Shown: one piece after another, positions 35,624-49,957 of the stretch
Position numbering within the stretch: the first letter of the stretch is position 1
Layout of the letters: the number at the start of each line of letters is the position of its first letter
NCBI GenBank assembly: GCA_945643635.1
Contig: CALZFC010000227.1
Location: 1 to 64,000, forward strand
Direction: 5' to 3'
Source of the DNA: Allodiplogaster sudhausi
Taxonomy: Eukaryota; Nematoda; Chromadorea; Rhabditida; Diplogasteridae
Length of the DNA stretch: 64,000 nucleotides
Program-made: the position numbers and the translations under genes
Notes under the pieces: generated by a model
Seen by the model: the letters and a program-made list of their open reading frames with translations, nothing else
Told to the model about the DNA's origin: nothing
Database searches by the model: none

Positions 35624-38600
35624 CGGTAGAGTTAACGGTAGAGTTAACGGTAGAGTTAACGGTAGAGTTAACGGTAGAGTTAACGGTAGAGTTAACGGTA
35701 GAGTTAACGGTAGAGTTAACGGTAGAGTTAACGGTAGAGTTAACGGTAGAGTTAACGGTAGAGTTAACGGTAGAGTTAACGGTAGAGTTAACGGTAGAGT
35801 TAACGGTAGAGTTAACGGTAGAGTTAACGGTAGAGTTAACGGTAGAGTTAACGGTAGAGTTAACGGTAGAGTTAACGGTAGAGTTAACGGTAGAGTTAAC
35901 GGTAGAGTTAACGGTAGAGTTAACGGTAGAGTTAACGGTAGAGTTAACGGTAGAGTTAACGGTAGAGTTAACGGTAGAGTTAACGGTAGAGTTAACGGTA
36001 GAGTTAACGGTAGAGTTAACGGTAGAGTTAACGGTAGAGTTAACGGTAGAGTTAACGGTAGAGTTAACGGTAGAGTTAACGGTAGAGTTAACGGTAGAGT
36101 TAACGGTAGAGTTAACGGTAGAGTTAACGGTAGAGTTAACGGTAGAGTTAACGGTAGAGTTAACGGTAGAGTTAACGGTAGAGTTAACGGTAGAGTTAAC
36201 GGTAGAGTTAACGGTAGAGTTAACGGTAGAGTTAACGGTAGAGTTAACGGTAGAGTTAACGGTAGAGTTAACGGTAGAGTTAACGGTAGAGTTAACGGTA
36301 GAGTTAACGGTAGAGTTAACGGTAGAGTTAACGGTAGAGTTAACGGTAGAGTTAACGGTAGAGTTAACGGTAGAGTTAACGGTAGAGTTAACGGTAGAGT
36401 TAACGGTAGAGTTAACGGTAGAGTTAACGGTAGAGTTAACGGTAGAGTTAACGGTAGAGTTAACGGTAGAGTTAACGGTAGAGTTAACGGTAGAGTTAAC
36501 GGTAGAGTTAACGGTAGAGTTAACGGTAGAGTTAACGGTAGAGTTAACGGTAGAGTTAACGGTAGAGTTAACGGTAGAGTTAACGGTAGAGTTAACGGTA
36601 GAGTTAACGGTAGAGTTAACGGTAGAGTTAACGGTAGAGTTAACGGTAGAGTTAACGGTAGAGTTAACGGTAGAGTTAACGGTAGAGTTAACGGTAGAGT
36701 TAACGGTAGAGTTAACGGTAGAGTTAACGGTAGAGTTAACGGTAGAGTTAACGGTAGAGTTAACGGTAGAGTTAACGGTAGAGTTAACGGTAGAGTTAAC
36801 GGTAGAGTTAACGGTAGAGTTAACGGTAGAGTTAACGGTAGAGTTAACGGTAGAGTTAACGGTAGAGTTAACGGTAGAGTTAACGGTAGAGTTAACGGTA
36901 GAGTTAACGGTAGAGTTAACGGTAGAGTTAACGGTAGAGTTAACGGTAGAGTTAACGGTAGAGTTAACGGTAGAGTTAACGGTAGAGTTAACGGTAGAGT
37001 TAACGGTAGAGTTAACGGTAGAGTTAACGGTAGAGTTAACGGTAGAGTTAACGGTAGAGTTAACGGTAGAGTTAACGGTAGAGTTAACGGTAGAGTTAAC
37101 GGTAGAGTTAACGGTAGAGTTAACGGTAGAGTTAACGGTAGAGTTAACGGTAGAGTTAACGGTAGAGTTAACGGTAGAGTTAACGGTAGAGTTAACGGTA
37201 GAGTTAACGGTAGAGTTAACGGTAGAGTTAACGGTAGAGTTAACGGTAGAGTTAACGGTAGAGTTAACGGTAGAGTTAACGGTAGAGTTAACGGTAGAGT
37301 TAACGGTAGAGTTAACGGTAGAGTTAACGGTAGAGTTAACGGTAGAGTTAACGGTAGAGTTAACGGTAGAGTTAACGGTAGAGTTAACGGTAGAGTTAAC
37401 GGTAGAGTTAACGGTAGAGTTAACGGTAGAGTTAACGGTAGAGTTAACGGTAGAGTTAACGGTAGAGTTAACGGTAGAGTTAACGGTAGAGTTAACGGTA
37501 GAGTTAACGGTAGAGTTAACGGTAGAGTTAACGGTAGAGTTAACGGTAGAGTTAACGGTAGAGTTAACGGTAGAGTTAACGGTAGAGTTAACGGTAGAGT
37601 TAACGGTAGAGTTAACGGTAGAGTTAACGGTAGAGTTAACGGTAGAGTTAACGGTAGAGTTAACGGTAGAGTTAACGGTAGAGTTAACGGTAGAGTTAAC
37701 GGTAGAGTTAACGGTAGAGTTAACGGTAGAGTTAACGGTAGAGTTAACGGTAGAGTTAACGGTAGAGTTAACGGTAGAGTTAACGGTAGAGTTAACGGTA
37801 GAGTTAACGGTAGAGTTAACGGTAGAGTTAACGGTAGAGTTAACGGTAGAGTTAACGGTAGAGTTAACGGTAGAGTTAACGGTAGAGTTAACGGTAGAGT
37901 TAACGGTAGAGTTAACGGTAGAGTTAACGGTAGAGTTAACGGTAGAGTTAACGGTAGAGTTAACGGTAGAGTTAACGGTAGAGTTAACGGTAGAGTTAAC
38001 GGTAGAGTTAACGGTAGAGTTAACGGTAGAGTTAACGGTAGAGTTAACGGTAGAGTTAACGGTAGAGTTAACGGTAGAGTTAACGGTAGAGTTAACGGTA
38101 GAGTTAACGGTAGAGTTAACGGTAGAGTTAACGGTAGAGTTAACGGTAGAGTTAACGGTAGAGTTAACGGTAGAGTTAACGGTAGAGTTAACGGTAGAGT
38201 TAACGGTAGAGTTAACGGTAGAGTTAACGGTAGAGTTAACGGTAGAGTTAACGGTAGAGTTAACGGTAGAGTTAACGGTAGAGTTAACGGTAGAGTTAAC
38301 GGTAGAGTTAACGGTAGAGTTAACGGTAGAGTTAACGGTAGAGTTAACGGTAGAGTTAACGGTAGAGTTAACGGTAGAGTTAACGGTAGAGTTAACGGTA
38401 GAGTTAACGGTAGAGTTAACGGTAGAGTTAACGGTAGAGTTAACGGTAGAGTTAACGGTAGAGTTAACGGTAGAGTTAACGGTAGAGTTAACGGTAGAGT
38501 TAACGGTAGAGTTAACGGTAGAGTTAACGGTAGAGTTAACGGTAGAGTTAACGGTAGAGTTAACGGTAGAGTTAACGGTAGAGTTAACGGTAGAGTTAAC

Positions 38601-41600
38601 GGTAGAGTTAACGGTAGAGTTAACGGTAGAGTTAACGGTAGAGTTAACGGTAGAGTTAACGGTAGAGTTAACGGTAGAGTTAACGGTAGAGTTAACGGTA
38701 GAGTTAACGGTAGAGTTAACGGTAGAGTTAACGGTAGAGTTAACGGTAGAGTTAACGGTAGAGTTAACGGTAGAGTTAACGGTAGAGTTAACGGTAGAGT
38801 TAACGGTAGAGTTAACGGTAGAGTTAACGGTAGAGTTAACGGTAGAGTTAACGGTAGAGTTAACGGTAGAGTTAACGGTAGAGTTAACGGTAGAGTTAAC
38901 GGTAGAGTTAACGGTAGAGTTAACGGTAGAGTTAACGGTAGAGTTAACGGTAGAGTTAACGGTAGAGTTAACGGTAGAGTTAACGGTAGAGTTAACGGTA
39001 GAGTTAACGGTAGAGTTAACGGTAGAGTTAACGGTAGAGTTAACGGTAGAGTTAACGGTAGAGTTAACGGTAGAGTTAACGGTAGAGTTAACGGTAGAGT
39101 TAACGGTAGAGTTAACGGTAGAGTTAACGGTAGAGTTAACGGTAGAGTTAACGGTAGAGTTAACGGTAGAGTTAACGGTAGAGTTAACGGTAGAGTTAAC
39201 GGTAGAGTTAACGGTAGAGTTAACGGTAGAGTTAACGGTAGAGTTAACGGTAGAGTTAACGGTAGAGTTAACGGTAGAGTTAACGGTAGAGTTAACGGTA
39301 GAGTTAACGGTAGAGTTAACGGTAGAGTTAACGGTAGAGTTAACGGTAGAGTTAACGGTAGAGTTAACGGTAGAGTTAACGGTAGAGTTAACGGTAGAGT
39401 TAACGGTAGAGTTAACGGTAGAGTTAACGGTAGAGTTAACGGTAGAGTTAACGGTAGAGTTAACGGTAGAGTTAACGGTAGAGTTAACGGTAGAGTTAAC
39501 GGTAGAGTTAACGGTAGAGTTAACGGTAGAGTTAACGGTAGAGTTAACGGTAGAGTTAACGGTAGAGTTAACGGTAGAGTTAACGGTAGAGTTAACGGTA
39601 GAGTTAACGGTAGAGTTAACGGTAGAGTTAACGGTAGAGTTAACGGTAGAGTTAACGGTAGAGTTAACGGTAGAGTTAACGGTAGAGTTAACGGTAGAGT
39701 TAACGGTAGAGTTAACGGTAGAGTTAACGGTAGAGTTAACGGTAGAGTTAACGGTAGAGTTAACGGTAGAGTTAACGGTAGAGTTAACGGTAGAGTTAAC
39801 GGTAGAGTTAACGGTAGAGTTAACGGTAGAGTTAACGGTAGAGTTAACGGTAGAGTTAACGGTAGAGTTAACGGTAGAGTTAACGGTAGAGTTAACGGTA
39901 GAGTTAACGGTAGAGTTAACGGTAGAGTTAACGGTAGAGTTAACGGTAGAGTTAACGGTAGAGTTAACGGTAGAGTTAACGGTAGAGTTAACGGTAGAGT
40001 TAACGGTAGAGTTAACGGTAGAGTTAACGGTAGAGTTAACGGTAGAGTTAACGGTAGAGTTAACGGTAGAGTTAACGGTAGAGTTAACGGTAGAGTTAAC
40101 GGTAGAGTTAACGGTAGAGTTAACGGTAGAGTTAACGGTAGAGTTAACGGTAGAGTTAACGGTAGAGTTAACGGTAGAGTTAACGGTAGAGTTAACGGTA
40201 GAGTTAACGGTAGAGTTAACGGTAGAGTTAACGGTAGAGTTAACGGTAGAGTTAACGGTAGAGTTAACGGTAGAGTTAACGGTAGAGTTAACGGTAGAGT
40301 TAACGGTAGAGTTAACGGTAGAGTTAACGGTAGAGTTAACGGTAGAGTTAACGGTAGAGTTAACGGTAGAGTTAACGGTAGAGTTAACGGTAGAGTTAAC
40401 GGTAGAGTTAACGGTAGAGTTAACGGTAGAGTTAACGGTAGAGTTAACGGTAGAGTTAACGGTAGAGTTAACGGTAGAGTTAACGGTAGAGTTAACGGTA
40501 GAGTTAACGGTAGAGTTAACGGTAGAGTTAACGGTAGAGTTAACGGTAGAGTTAACGGTAGAGTTAACGGTAGAGTTAACGGTAGAGTTAACGGTAGAGT
40601 TAACGGTAGAGTTAACGGTAGAGTTAACGGTAGAGTTAACGGTAGAGTTAACGGTAGAGTTAACGGTAGAGTTAACGGTAGAGTTAACGGTAGAGTTAAC
40701 GGTAGAGTTAACGGTAGAGTTAACGGTAGAGTTAACGGTAGAGTTAACGGTAGAGTTAACGGTAGAGTTAACGGTAGAGTTAACGGTAGAGTTAACGGTA
40801 GAGTTAACGGTAGAGTTAACGGTAGAGTTAACGGTAGAGTTAACGGTAGAGTTAACGGTAGAGTTAACGGTAGAGTTAACGGTAGAGTTAACGGTAGAGT
40901 TAACGGTAGAGTTAACGGTAGAGTTAACGGTAGAGTTAACGGTAGAGTTAACGGTAGAGTTAACGGTAGAGTTAACGGTAGAGTTAACGGTAGAGTTAAC
41001 GGTAGAGTTAACGGTAGAGTTAACGGTAGAGTTAACGGTAGAGTTAACGGTAGAGTTAACGGTAGAGTTAACGGTAGAGTTAACGGTAGAGTTAACGGTA
41101 GAGTTAACGGTAGAGTTAACGGTAGAGTTAACGGTAGAGTTAACGGTAGAGTTAACGGTAGAGTTAACGGTAGAGTTAACGGTAGAGTTAACGGTAGAGT
41201 TAACGGTAGAGTTAACGGTAGAGTTAACGGTAGAGTTAACGGTAGAGTTAACGGTAGAGTTAACGGTAGAGTTAACGGTAGAGTTAACGGTAGAGTTAAC
41301 GGTAGAGTTAACGGTAGAGTTAACGGTAGAGTTAACGGTAGAGTTAACGGTAGAGTTAACGGTAGAGTTAACGGTAGAGTTAACGGTAGAGTTAACGGTA
41401 GAGTTAACGGTAGAGTTAACGGTAGAGTTAACGGTAGAGTTAACGGTAGAGTTAACGGTAGAGTTAACGGTAGAGTTAACGGTAGAGTTAACGGTAGAGT
41501 TAACGGTAGAGTTAACGGTAGAGTTAACGGTAGAGTTAACGGTAGAGTTAACGGTAGAGTTAACGGTAGAGTTAACGGTAGAGTTAACGGTAGAGTTAAC

Positions 41601-43923
41601 GGTAGAGTTAACGGTAGAGTTAACGGTAGAGTTAACGGTAGAGTTAACGGTAGAGTTAACGGTAGAGTTAACGGTAGAGTTAACGGTAGAGTTAACGGTA
41701 GAGTTAACGGTAGAGTTAACGGTAGAGTTAACGGTAGAGTTAACGGTAGAGTTAACGGTAGAGTTAACGGTAGAGTTAACGGTAGAGTTAACGGTAGAGT
41801 TAACGGTAGAGTTAACGGTAGAGTTAACGGTAGAGTTAACGGTAGAGTTAACGGTAGAGTTAACGGTAGAGTTAACGGTAGAGTTAACGGTAGAGTTAAC
41901 GGTAGAGTTAACGGTAGAGTTAACGGTAGAGTTAACGGTAGAGTTAACGGTAGAGTTAACGGTAGAGTTAACGGTAGAGTTAACGGTAGAGTTAACGGTA
42001 GAGTTAACGGTAGAGTTAACGGTAGAGTTAACGGTAGAGTTAACGGTAGAGTTAACGGTAGAGTTAACGGTAGAGTTAACGGTAGAGTTAACGGTAGAGT
42101 TAACGGTAGAGTTAACGGTAGAGTTAACGGTAGAGTTAACGGTAGAGTTAACGGTAGAGTTAACGGTAGAGTTAACGGTAGAGTTAACGGTAGAGTTAAC
42201 GGTAGAGTTAACGGTAGAGTTAACGGTAGAGTTAACGGTAGAGTTAACGGTAGAGTTAACGGTAGAGTTAACGGTAGAGTTAACGGTAGAGTTAACGGTA
42301 GAGTTAACGGTAGAGTTAACGGTAGAGTTAACGGTAGAGTTAACGGTAGAGTTAACGGTAGAGTTAACGGTAGAGTTAACGGTAGAGTTAACGGTAGAGT
42401 TAACGGTAGAGTTAACGGTAGAGTTAACGGTAGAGTTAACGGTAGAGTTAACGGTAGAGTTAACGGTAGAGTTAACGGTAGAGTTAACGGTAGAGTTAAC
42501 GGTAGAGTTAACGGTAGAGTTAACGGTAGAGTTAACGGTAGAGTTAACGGTAGAGTTAACGGTAGAGTTAACGGTAGAGTTAACGGTAGAGTTAACGGTA
42601 GAGTTAACGGTAGAGTTAACGGTAGAGTTAACGGTAGAGTTAACGGTAGAGTTAACGGTAGAGTTAACGGTAGAGTTAACGGTAGAGTTAACGGTAGAGT
42701 TAACGGTAGAGTTAACGGTAGAGTTAACGGTAGAGTTAACGGTAGAGTTAACGGTAGAGTTAACGGTAGAGTTAACGGTAGAGTTAACGGTAGAGTTAAC
42801 GGTAGAGTTAACGGTAGAGTTAACGGTAGAGTTAACGGTAGAGTTAACGGTAGAGTTAACGGTAGAGTTAACGGTAGAGTTAACGGTAGAGTTAACGGTA
42901 GAGTTAACGGTAGAGTTAACGGTAGAGTTAACGGTAGAGTTAACGGTAGAGTTAACGGTAGAGTTAACGGTAGAGTTAACGGTAGAGTTAACGGTAGAGT
43001 TAACGGTAGAGTTAACGGTAGAGTTAACGGTAGAGTTAACGGTAGAGTTAACGGTAGAGTTAACGGTAGAGTTAACGGTAGAGTTAACGGTAGAGTTAAC
43101 GGTAGAGTTAACGGTAGAGTTAACGGTAGAGTTAACGGTAGAGTTAACGGTAGAGTTAACGGTAGAGTTAACGGTAGAGTTAACGGTAGAGTTAACGGTA
43201 GAGTTAACGGTAGAGTTAACGGTAGAGTTAACGGTAGAGTTAACGGTAGAGTTAACGGTAGAGTTAACGGTAGAGTTAACGGTAGAGTTAACGGTAGAGT
43301 TAACGGTAGAGTTAACGGTAGAGTTAACGGTAGAGTTAACGGTAGAGTTAACGGTAGAGTTAACGGTAGAGTTAACGGTAGAGTTAACGGTAGAGTTAAC
43401 GGTAGAGTTAACGGTAGAGTTAACGGTAGAGTTAACGGTAGAGTTAACGGTAGAGTTAACGGTAGAGTTAACGGTAGAGTTAACGGTAGAGTTAACGGTA
43501 GAGTTAACGGTAGAGTTAACGGTAGAGTTAACGGTAGAGTTAACGGTAGAGTTAACGGTAGAGTTAACGGTAGAGTTAACGGTAGAGTTAACGGTAGAGT
43601 TAACGGTAGAGTTAACGGTAGAGTTAACGGTAGAGTTAACGGTAGAGTTAACGGTAGAGTTAACGGTAGAGTTAACGGTAGAGTTAACGGTAGAGTTAAC
43701 GGTAGAGTTAACGGTAGAGTTAACGGTAGAGTTAACGGTAGAGTTAACGGTAGAGTTAACGGTAGAGTTAACGGTAGAGTTAACGGTAGAGTTAACGGTA
43801 GAGTTAACGGTAGAGTTAACGGTAGAGTTAACGGTAGAGTTAACGGTAGAGTTAACGGTAGAGTTAACGGTAGAGTTAACGGTAGAGTTAACGGTAGAGT
43901 TAACGGTAGAGTTAACGGTAGAG
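35617..43923 (+). repeat. Perfect run, about 692 units
   Basis: This is an uninterrupted 8.3 kb run between the 5-bp deletion at 35616/35617 and the 7-bp deletion at 43923/43924. All lines are identical, with no substitution noticed. Confidence 0.88.
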
Positions 43924-43930
43924 TAGAGTT
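43921..43930 (+). repeat. 7-bp deletion, GAG|TAGAG
   Basis: GAGTAGAG replaces GAGTTAACGGTAGAG at 43923/43924, removing TTAACGG and with it one palindrome. One base (T) of junction ambiguity. Confidence 0.87.
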
Positions 43931-46785
43931 AACGGTAGAGTTAACGGTAGAGTTAACGGTAGAGTTAACGGTAGAGTTAACGGTAGAGTTAACGGTAGAG
44001 TTAACGGTAGAGTTAACGGTAGAGTTAACGGTAGAGTTAACGGTAGAGTTAACGGTAGAGTTAACGGTAGAGTTAACGGTAGAGTTAACGGTAGAGTTAA
44101 CGGTAGAGTTAACGGTAGAGTTAACGGTAGAGTTAACGGTAGAGTTAACGGTAGAGTTAACGGTAGAGTTAACGGTAGAGTTAACGGTAGAGTTAACGGT
44201 AGAGTTAACGGTAGAGTTAACGGTAGAGTTAACGGTAGAGTTAACGGTAGAGTTAACGGTAGAGTTAACGGTAGAGTTAACGGTAGAGTTAACGGTAGAG
44301 TTAACGGTAGAGTTAACGGTAGAGTTAACGGTAGAGTTAACGGTAGAGTTAACGGTAGAGTTAACGGTAGAGTTAACGGTAGAGTTAACGGTAGAGTTAA
44401 CGGTAGAGTTAACGGTAGAGTTAACGGTAGAGTTAACGGTAGAGTTAACGGTAGAGTTAACGGTAGAGTTAACGGTAGAGTTAACGGTAGAGTTAACGGT
44501 AGAGTTAACGGTAGAGTTAACGGTAGAGTTAACGGTAGAGTTAACGGTAGAGTTAACGGTAGAGTTAACGGTAGAGTTAACGGTAGAGTTAACGGTAGAG
44601 TTAACGGTAGAGTTAACGGTAGAGTTAACGGTAGAGTTAACGGTAGAGTTAACGGTAGAGTTAACGGTAGAGTTAACGGTAGAGTTAACGGTAGAGTTAA
44701 CGGTAGAGTTAACGGTAGAGTTAACGGTAGAGTTAACGGTAGAGTTAACGGTAGAGTTAACGGTAGAGTTAACGGTAGAGTTAACGGTAGAGTTAACGGT
44801 AGAGTTAACGGTAGAGTTAACGGTAGAGTTAACGGTAGAGTTAACGGTAGAGTTAACGGTAGAGTTAACGGTAGAGTTAACGGTAGAGTTAACGGTAGAG
44901 TTAACGGTAGAGTTAACGGTAGAGTTAACGGTAGAGTTAACGGTAGAGTTAACGGTAGAGTTAACGGTAGAGTTAACGGTAGAGTTAACGGTAGAGTTAA
45001 CGGTAGAGTTAACGGTAGAGTTAACGGTAGAGTTAACGGTAGAGTTAACGGTAGAGTTAACGGTAGAGTTAACGGTAGAGTTAACGGTAGAGTTAACGGT
45101 AGAGTTAACGGTAGAGTTAACGGTAGAGTTAACGGTAGAGTTAACGGTAGAGTTAACGGTAGAGTTAACGGTAGAGTTAACGGTAGAGTTAACGGTAGAG
45201 TTAACGGTAGAGTTAACGGTAGAGTTAACGGTAGAGTTAACGGTAGAGTTAACGGTAGAGTTAACGGTAGAGTTAACGGTAGAGTTAACGGTAGAGTTAA
45301 CGGTAGAGTTAACGGTAGAGTTAACGGTAGAGTTAACGGTAGAGTTAACGGTAGAGTTAACGGTAGAGTTAACGGTAGAGTTAACGGTAGAGTTAACGGT
45401 AGAGTTAACGGTAGAGTTAACGGTAGAGTTAACGGTAGAGTTAACGGTAGAGTTAACGGTAGAGTTAACGGTAGAGTTAACGGTAGAGTTAACGGTAGAG
45501 TTAACGGTAGAGTTAACGGTAGAGTTAACGGTAGAGTTAACGGTAGAGTTAACGGTAGAGTTAACGGTAGAGTTAACGGTAGAGTTAACGGTAGAGTTAA
45601 CGGTAGAGTTAACGGTAGAGTTAACGGTAGAGTTAACGGTAGAGTTAACGGTAGAGTTAACGGTAGAGTTAACGGTAGAGTTAACGGTAGAGTTAACGGT
45701 AGAGTTAACGGTAGAGTTAACGGTAGAGTTAACGGTAGAGTTAACGGTAGAGTTAACGGTAGAGTTAACGGTAGAGTTAACGGTAGAGTTAACGGTAGAG
45801 TTAACGGTAGAGTTAACGGTAGAGTTAACGGTAGAGTTAACGGTAGAGTTAACGGTAGAGTTAACGGTAGAGTTAACGGTAGAGTTAACGGTAGAGTTAA
45901 CGGTAGAGTTAACGGTAGAGTTAACGGTAGAGTTAACGGTAGAGTTAACGGTAGAGTTAACGGTAGAGTTAACGGTAGAGTTAACGGTAGAGTTAACGGT
46001 AGAGTTAACGGTAGAGTTAACGGTAGAGTTAACGGTAGAGTTAACGGTAGAGTTAACGGTAGAGTTAACGGTAGAGTTAACGGTAGAGTTAACGGTAGAG
46101 TTAACGGTAGAGTTAACGGTAGAGTTAACGGTAGAGTTAACGGTAGAGTTAACGGTAGAGTTAACGGTAGAGTTAACGGTAGAGTTAACGGTAGAGTTAA
46201 CGGTAGAGTTAACGGTAGAGTTAACGGTAGAGTTAACGGTAGAGTTAACGGTAGAGTTAACGGTAGAGTTAACGGTAGAGTTAACGGTAGAGTTAACGGT
46301 AGAGTTAACGGTAGAGTTAACGGTAGAGTTAACGGTAGAGTTAACGGTAGAGTTAACGGTAGAGTTAACGGTAGAGTTAACGGTAGAGTTAACGGTAGAG
46401 TTAACGGTAGAGTTAACGGTAGAGTTAACGGTAGAGTTAACGGTAGAGTTAACGGTAGAGTTAACGGTAGAGTTAACGGTAGAGTTAACGGTAGAGTTAA
46501 CGGTAGAGTTAACGGTAGAGTTAACGGTAGAGTTAACGGTAGAGTTAACGGTAGAGTTAACGGTAGAGTTAACGGTAGAGTTAACGGTAGAGTTAACGGT
46601 AGAGTTAACGGTAGAGTTAACGGTAGAGTTAACGGTAGAGTTAACGGTAGAGTTAACGGTAGAGTTAACGGTAGAGTTAACGGTAGAGTTAACGGTAGAG
46701 TTAACGGTAGAGTTAACGGTAGAGTTAACGGTAGAGTTAACGGTAGAGTTAACGGTAGAGTTAACGGTAGAGTTAACGGTAGAGT

Positions 46786-46797
46786 TAACGGTTAACG
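46786..46797 (+). repeat. 5-bp deletion, ACGG|TTAACGG
   Basis: ACGGTTAACGG lacks TAGAG at 46791/46792, bringing two TTAA cores seven bases apart. The same junction forms the first half of the event at 27927. Confidence 0.87.
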
Positions 46798-49700
46798 GTA
46801 GAGTTAACGGTAGAGTTAACGGTAGAGTTAACGGTAGAGTTAACGGTAGAGTTAACGGTAGAGTTAACGGTAGAGTTAACGGTAGAGTTAACGGTAGAGT
46901 TAACGGTAGAGTTAACGGTAGAGTTAACGGTAGAGTTAACGGTAGAGTTAACGGTAGAGTTAACGGTAGAGTTAACGGTAGAGTTAACGGTAGAGTTAAC
47001 GGTAGAGTTAACGGTAGAGTTAACGGTAGAGTTAACGGTAGAGTTAACGGTAGAGTTAACGGTAGAGTTAACGGTAGAGTTAACGGTAGAGTTAACGGTA
47101 GAGTTAACGGTAGAGTTAACGGTAGAGTTAACGGTAGAGTTAACGGTAGAGTTAACGGTAGAGTTAACGGTAGAGTTAACGGTAGAGTTAACGGTAGAGT
47201 TAACGGTAGAGTTAACGGTAGAGTTAACGGTAGAGTTAACGGTAGAGTTAACGGTAGAGTTAACGGTAGAGTTAACGGTAGAGTTAACGGTAGAGTTAAC
47301 GGTAGAGTTAACGGTAGAGTTAACGGTAGAGTTAACGGTAGAGTTAACGGTAGAGTTAACGGTAGAGTTAACGGTAGAGTTAACGGTAGAGTTAACGGTA
47401 GAGTTAACGGTAGAGTTAACGGTAGAGTTAACGGTAGAGTTAACGGTAGAGTTAACGGTAGAGTTAACGGTAGAGTTAACGGTAGAGTTAACGGTAGAGT
47501 TAACGGTAGAGTTAACGGTAGAGTTAACGGTAGAGTTAACGGTAGAGTTAACGGTAGAGTTAACGGTAGAGTTAACGGTAGAGTTAACGGTAGAGTTAAC
47601 GGTAGAGTTAACGGTAGAGTTAACGGTAGAGTTAACGGTAGAGTTAACGGTAGAGTTAACGGTAGAGTTAACGGTAGAGTTAACGGTAGAGTTAACGGTA
47701 GAGTTAACGGTAGAGTTAACGGTAGAGTTAACGGTAGAGTTAACGGTAGAGTTAACGGTAGAGTTAACGGTAGAGTTAACGGTAGAGTTAACGGTAGAGT
47801 TAACGGTAGAGTTAACGGTAGAGTTAACGGTAGAGTTAACGGTAGAGTTAACGGTAGAGTTAACGGTAGAGTTAACGGTAGAGTTAACGGTAGAGTTAAC
47901 GGTAGAGTTAACGGTAGAGTTAACGGTAGAGTTAACGGTAGAGTTAACGGTAGAGTTAACGGTAGAGTTAACGGTAGAGTTAACGGTAGAGTTAACGGTA
48001 GAGTTAACGGTAGAGTTAACGGTAGAGTTAACGGTAGAGTTAACGGTAGAGTTAACGGTAGAGTTAACGGTAGAGTTAACGGTAGAGTTAACGGTAGAGT
48101 TAACGGTAGAGTTAACGGTAGAGTTAACGGTAGAGTTAACGGTAGAGTTAACGGTAGAGTTAACGGTAGAGTTAACGGTAGAGTTAACGGTAGAGTTAAC
48201 GGTAGAGTTAACGGTAGAGTTAACGGTAGAGTTAACGGTAGAGTTAACGGTAGAGTTAACGGTAGAGTTAACGGTAGAGTTAACGGTAGAGTTAACGGTA
48301 GAGTTAACGGTAGAGTTAACGGTAGAGTTAACGGTAGAGTTAACGGTAGAGTTAACGGTAGAGTTAACGGTAGAGTTAACGGTAGAGTTAACGGTAGAGT
48401 TAACGGTAGAGTTAACGGTAGAGTTAACGGTAGAGTTAACGGTAGAGTTAACGGTAGAGTTAACGGTAGAGTTAACGGTAGAGTTAACGGTAGAGTTAAC
48501 GGTAGAGTTAACGGTAGAGTTAACGGTAGAGTTAACGGTAGAGTTAACGGTAGAGTTAACGGTAGAGTTAACGGTAGAGTTAACGGTAGAGTTAACGGTA
48601 GAGTTAACGGTAGAGTTAACGGTAGAGTTAACGGTAGAGTTAACGGTAGAGTTAACGGTAGAGTTAACGGTAGAGTTAACGGTAGAGTTAACGGTAGAGT
48701 TAACGGTAGAGTTAACGGTAGAGTTAACGGTAGAGTTAACGGTAGAGTTAACGGTAGAGTTAACGGTAGAGTTAACGGTAGAGTTAACGGTAGAGTTAAC
48801 GGTAGAGTTAACGGTAGAGTTAACGGTAGAGTTAACGGTAGAGTTAACGGTAGAGTTAACGGTAGAGTTAACGGTAGAGTTAACGGTAGAGTTAACGGTA
48901 GAGTTAACGGTAGAGTTAACGGTAGAGTTAACGGTAGAGTTAACGGTAGAGTTAACGGTAGAGTTAACGGTAGAGTTAACGGTAGAGTTAACGGTAGAGT
49001 TAACGGTAGAGTTAACGGTAGAGTTAACGGTAGAGTTAACGGTAGAGTTAACGGTAGAGTTAACGGTAGAGTTAACGGTAGAGTTAACGGTAGAGTTAAC
49101 GGTAGAGTTAACGGTAGAGTTAACGGTAGAGTTAACGGTAGAGTTAACGGTAGAGTTAACGGTAGAGTTAACGGTAGAGTTAACGGTAGAGTTAACGGTA
49201 GAGTTAACGGTAGAGTTAACGGTAGAGTTAACGGTAGAGTTAACGGTAGAGTTAACGGTAGAGTTAACGGTAGAGTTAACGGTAGAGTTAACGGTAGAGT
49301 TAACGGTAGAGTTAACGGTAGAGTTAACGGTAGAGTTAACGGTAGAGTTAACGGTAGAGTTAACGGTAGAGTTAACGGTAGAGTTAACGGTAGAGTTAAC
49401 GGTAGAGTTAACGGTAGAGTTAACGGTAGAGTTAACGGTAGAGTTAACGGTAGAGTTAACGGTAGAGTTAACGGTAGAGTTAACGGTAGAGTTAACGGTA
49501 GAGTTAACGGTAGAGTTAACGGTAGAGTTAACGGTAGAGTTAACGGTAGAGTTAACGGTAGAGTTAACGGTAGAGTTAACGGTAGAGTTAACGGTAGAGT
49601 TAACGGTAGAGTTAACGGTAGAGTTAACGGTAGAGTTAACGGTAGAGTTAACGGTAGAGTTAACGGTAGAGTTAACGGTAGAGTTAACGGTAGAGTTAAC

Positions 49701-49944
49701 GGTAGAGTTAACGGTAGAGTTAACGGTAGAGTTAACGGTAGAGTTAACGGTAGAGTTAACGGTAGAGTTAACGGTAGAGTTAACGGTAGAGTTAACGGTA
49801 GAGTTAACGGTAGAGTTAACGGTAGAGTTAACGGTAGAGTTAACGGTAGAGTTAACGGTAGAGTTAACGGTAGAGTTAACGGTAGAGTTAACGGTAGAGT
49901 TAACGGTAGAGTTAACGGTAGAGTTAACGGTAGAGTTAACGGTA

Positions 49945-49957
49945 GAGTTAAGTTAAC
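49945..49957 (+). repeat. 7-bp deletion, GAGTTAA|GTTAAC
   Basis: CGGTAGA is missing between 49951 and 49952, so GAGTTAA abuts GTTAAC. One base (A) of junction ambiguity. Confidence 0.87.
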
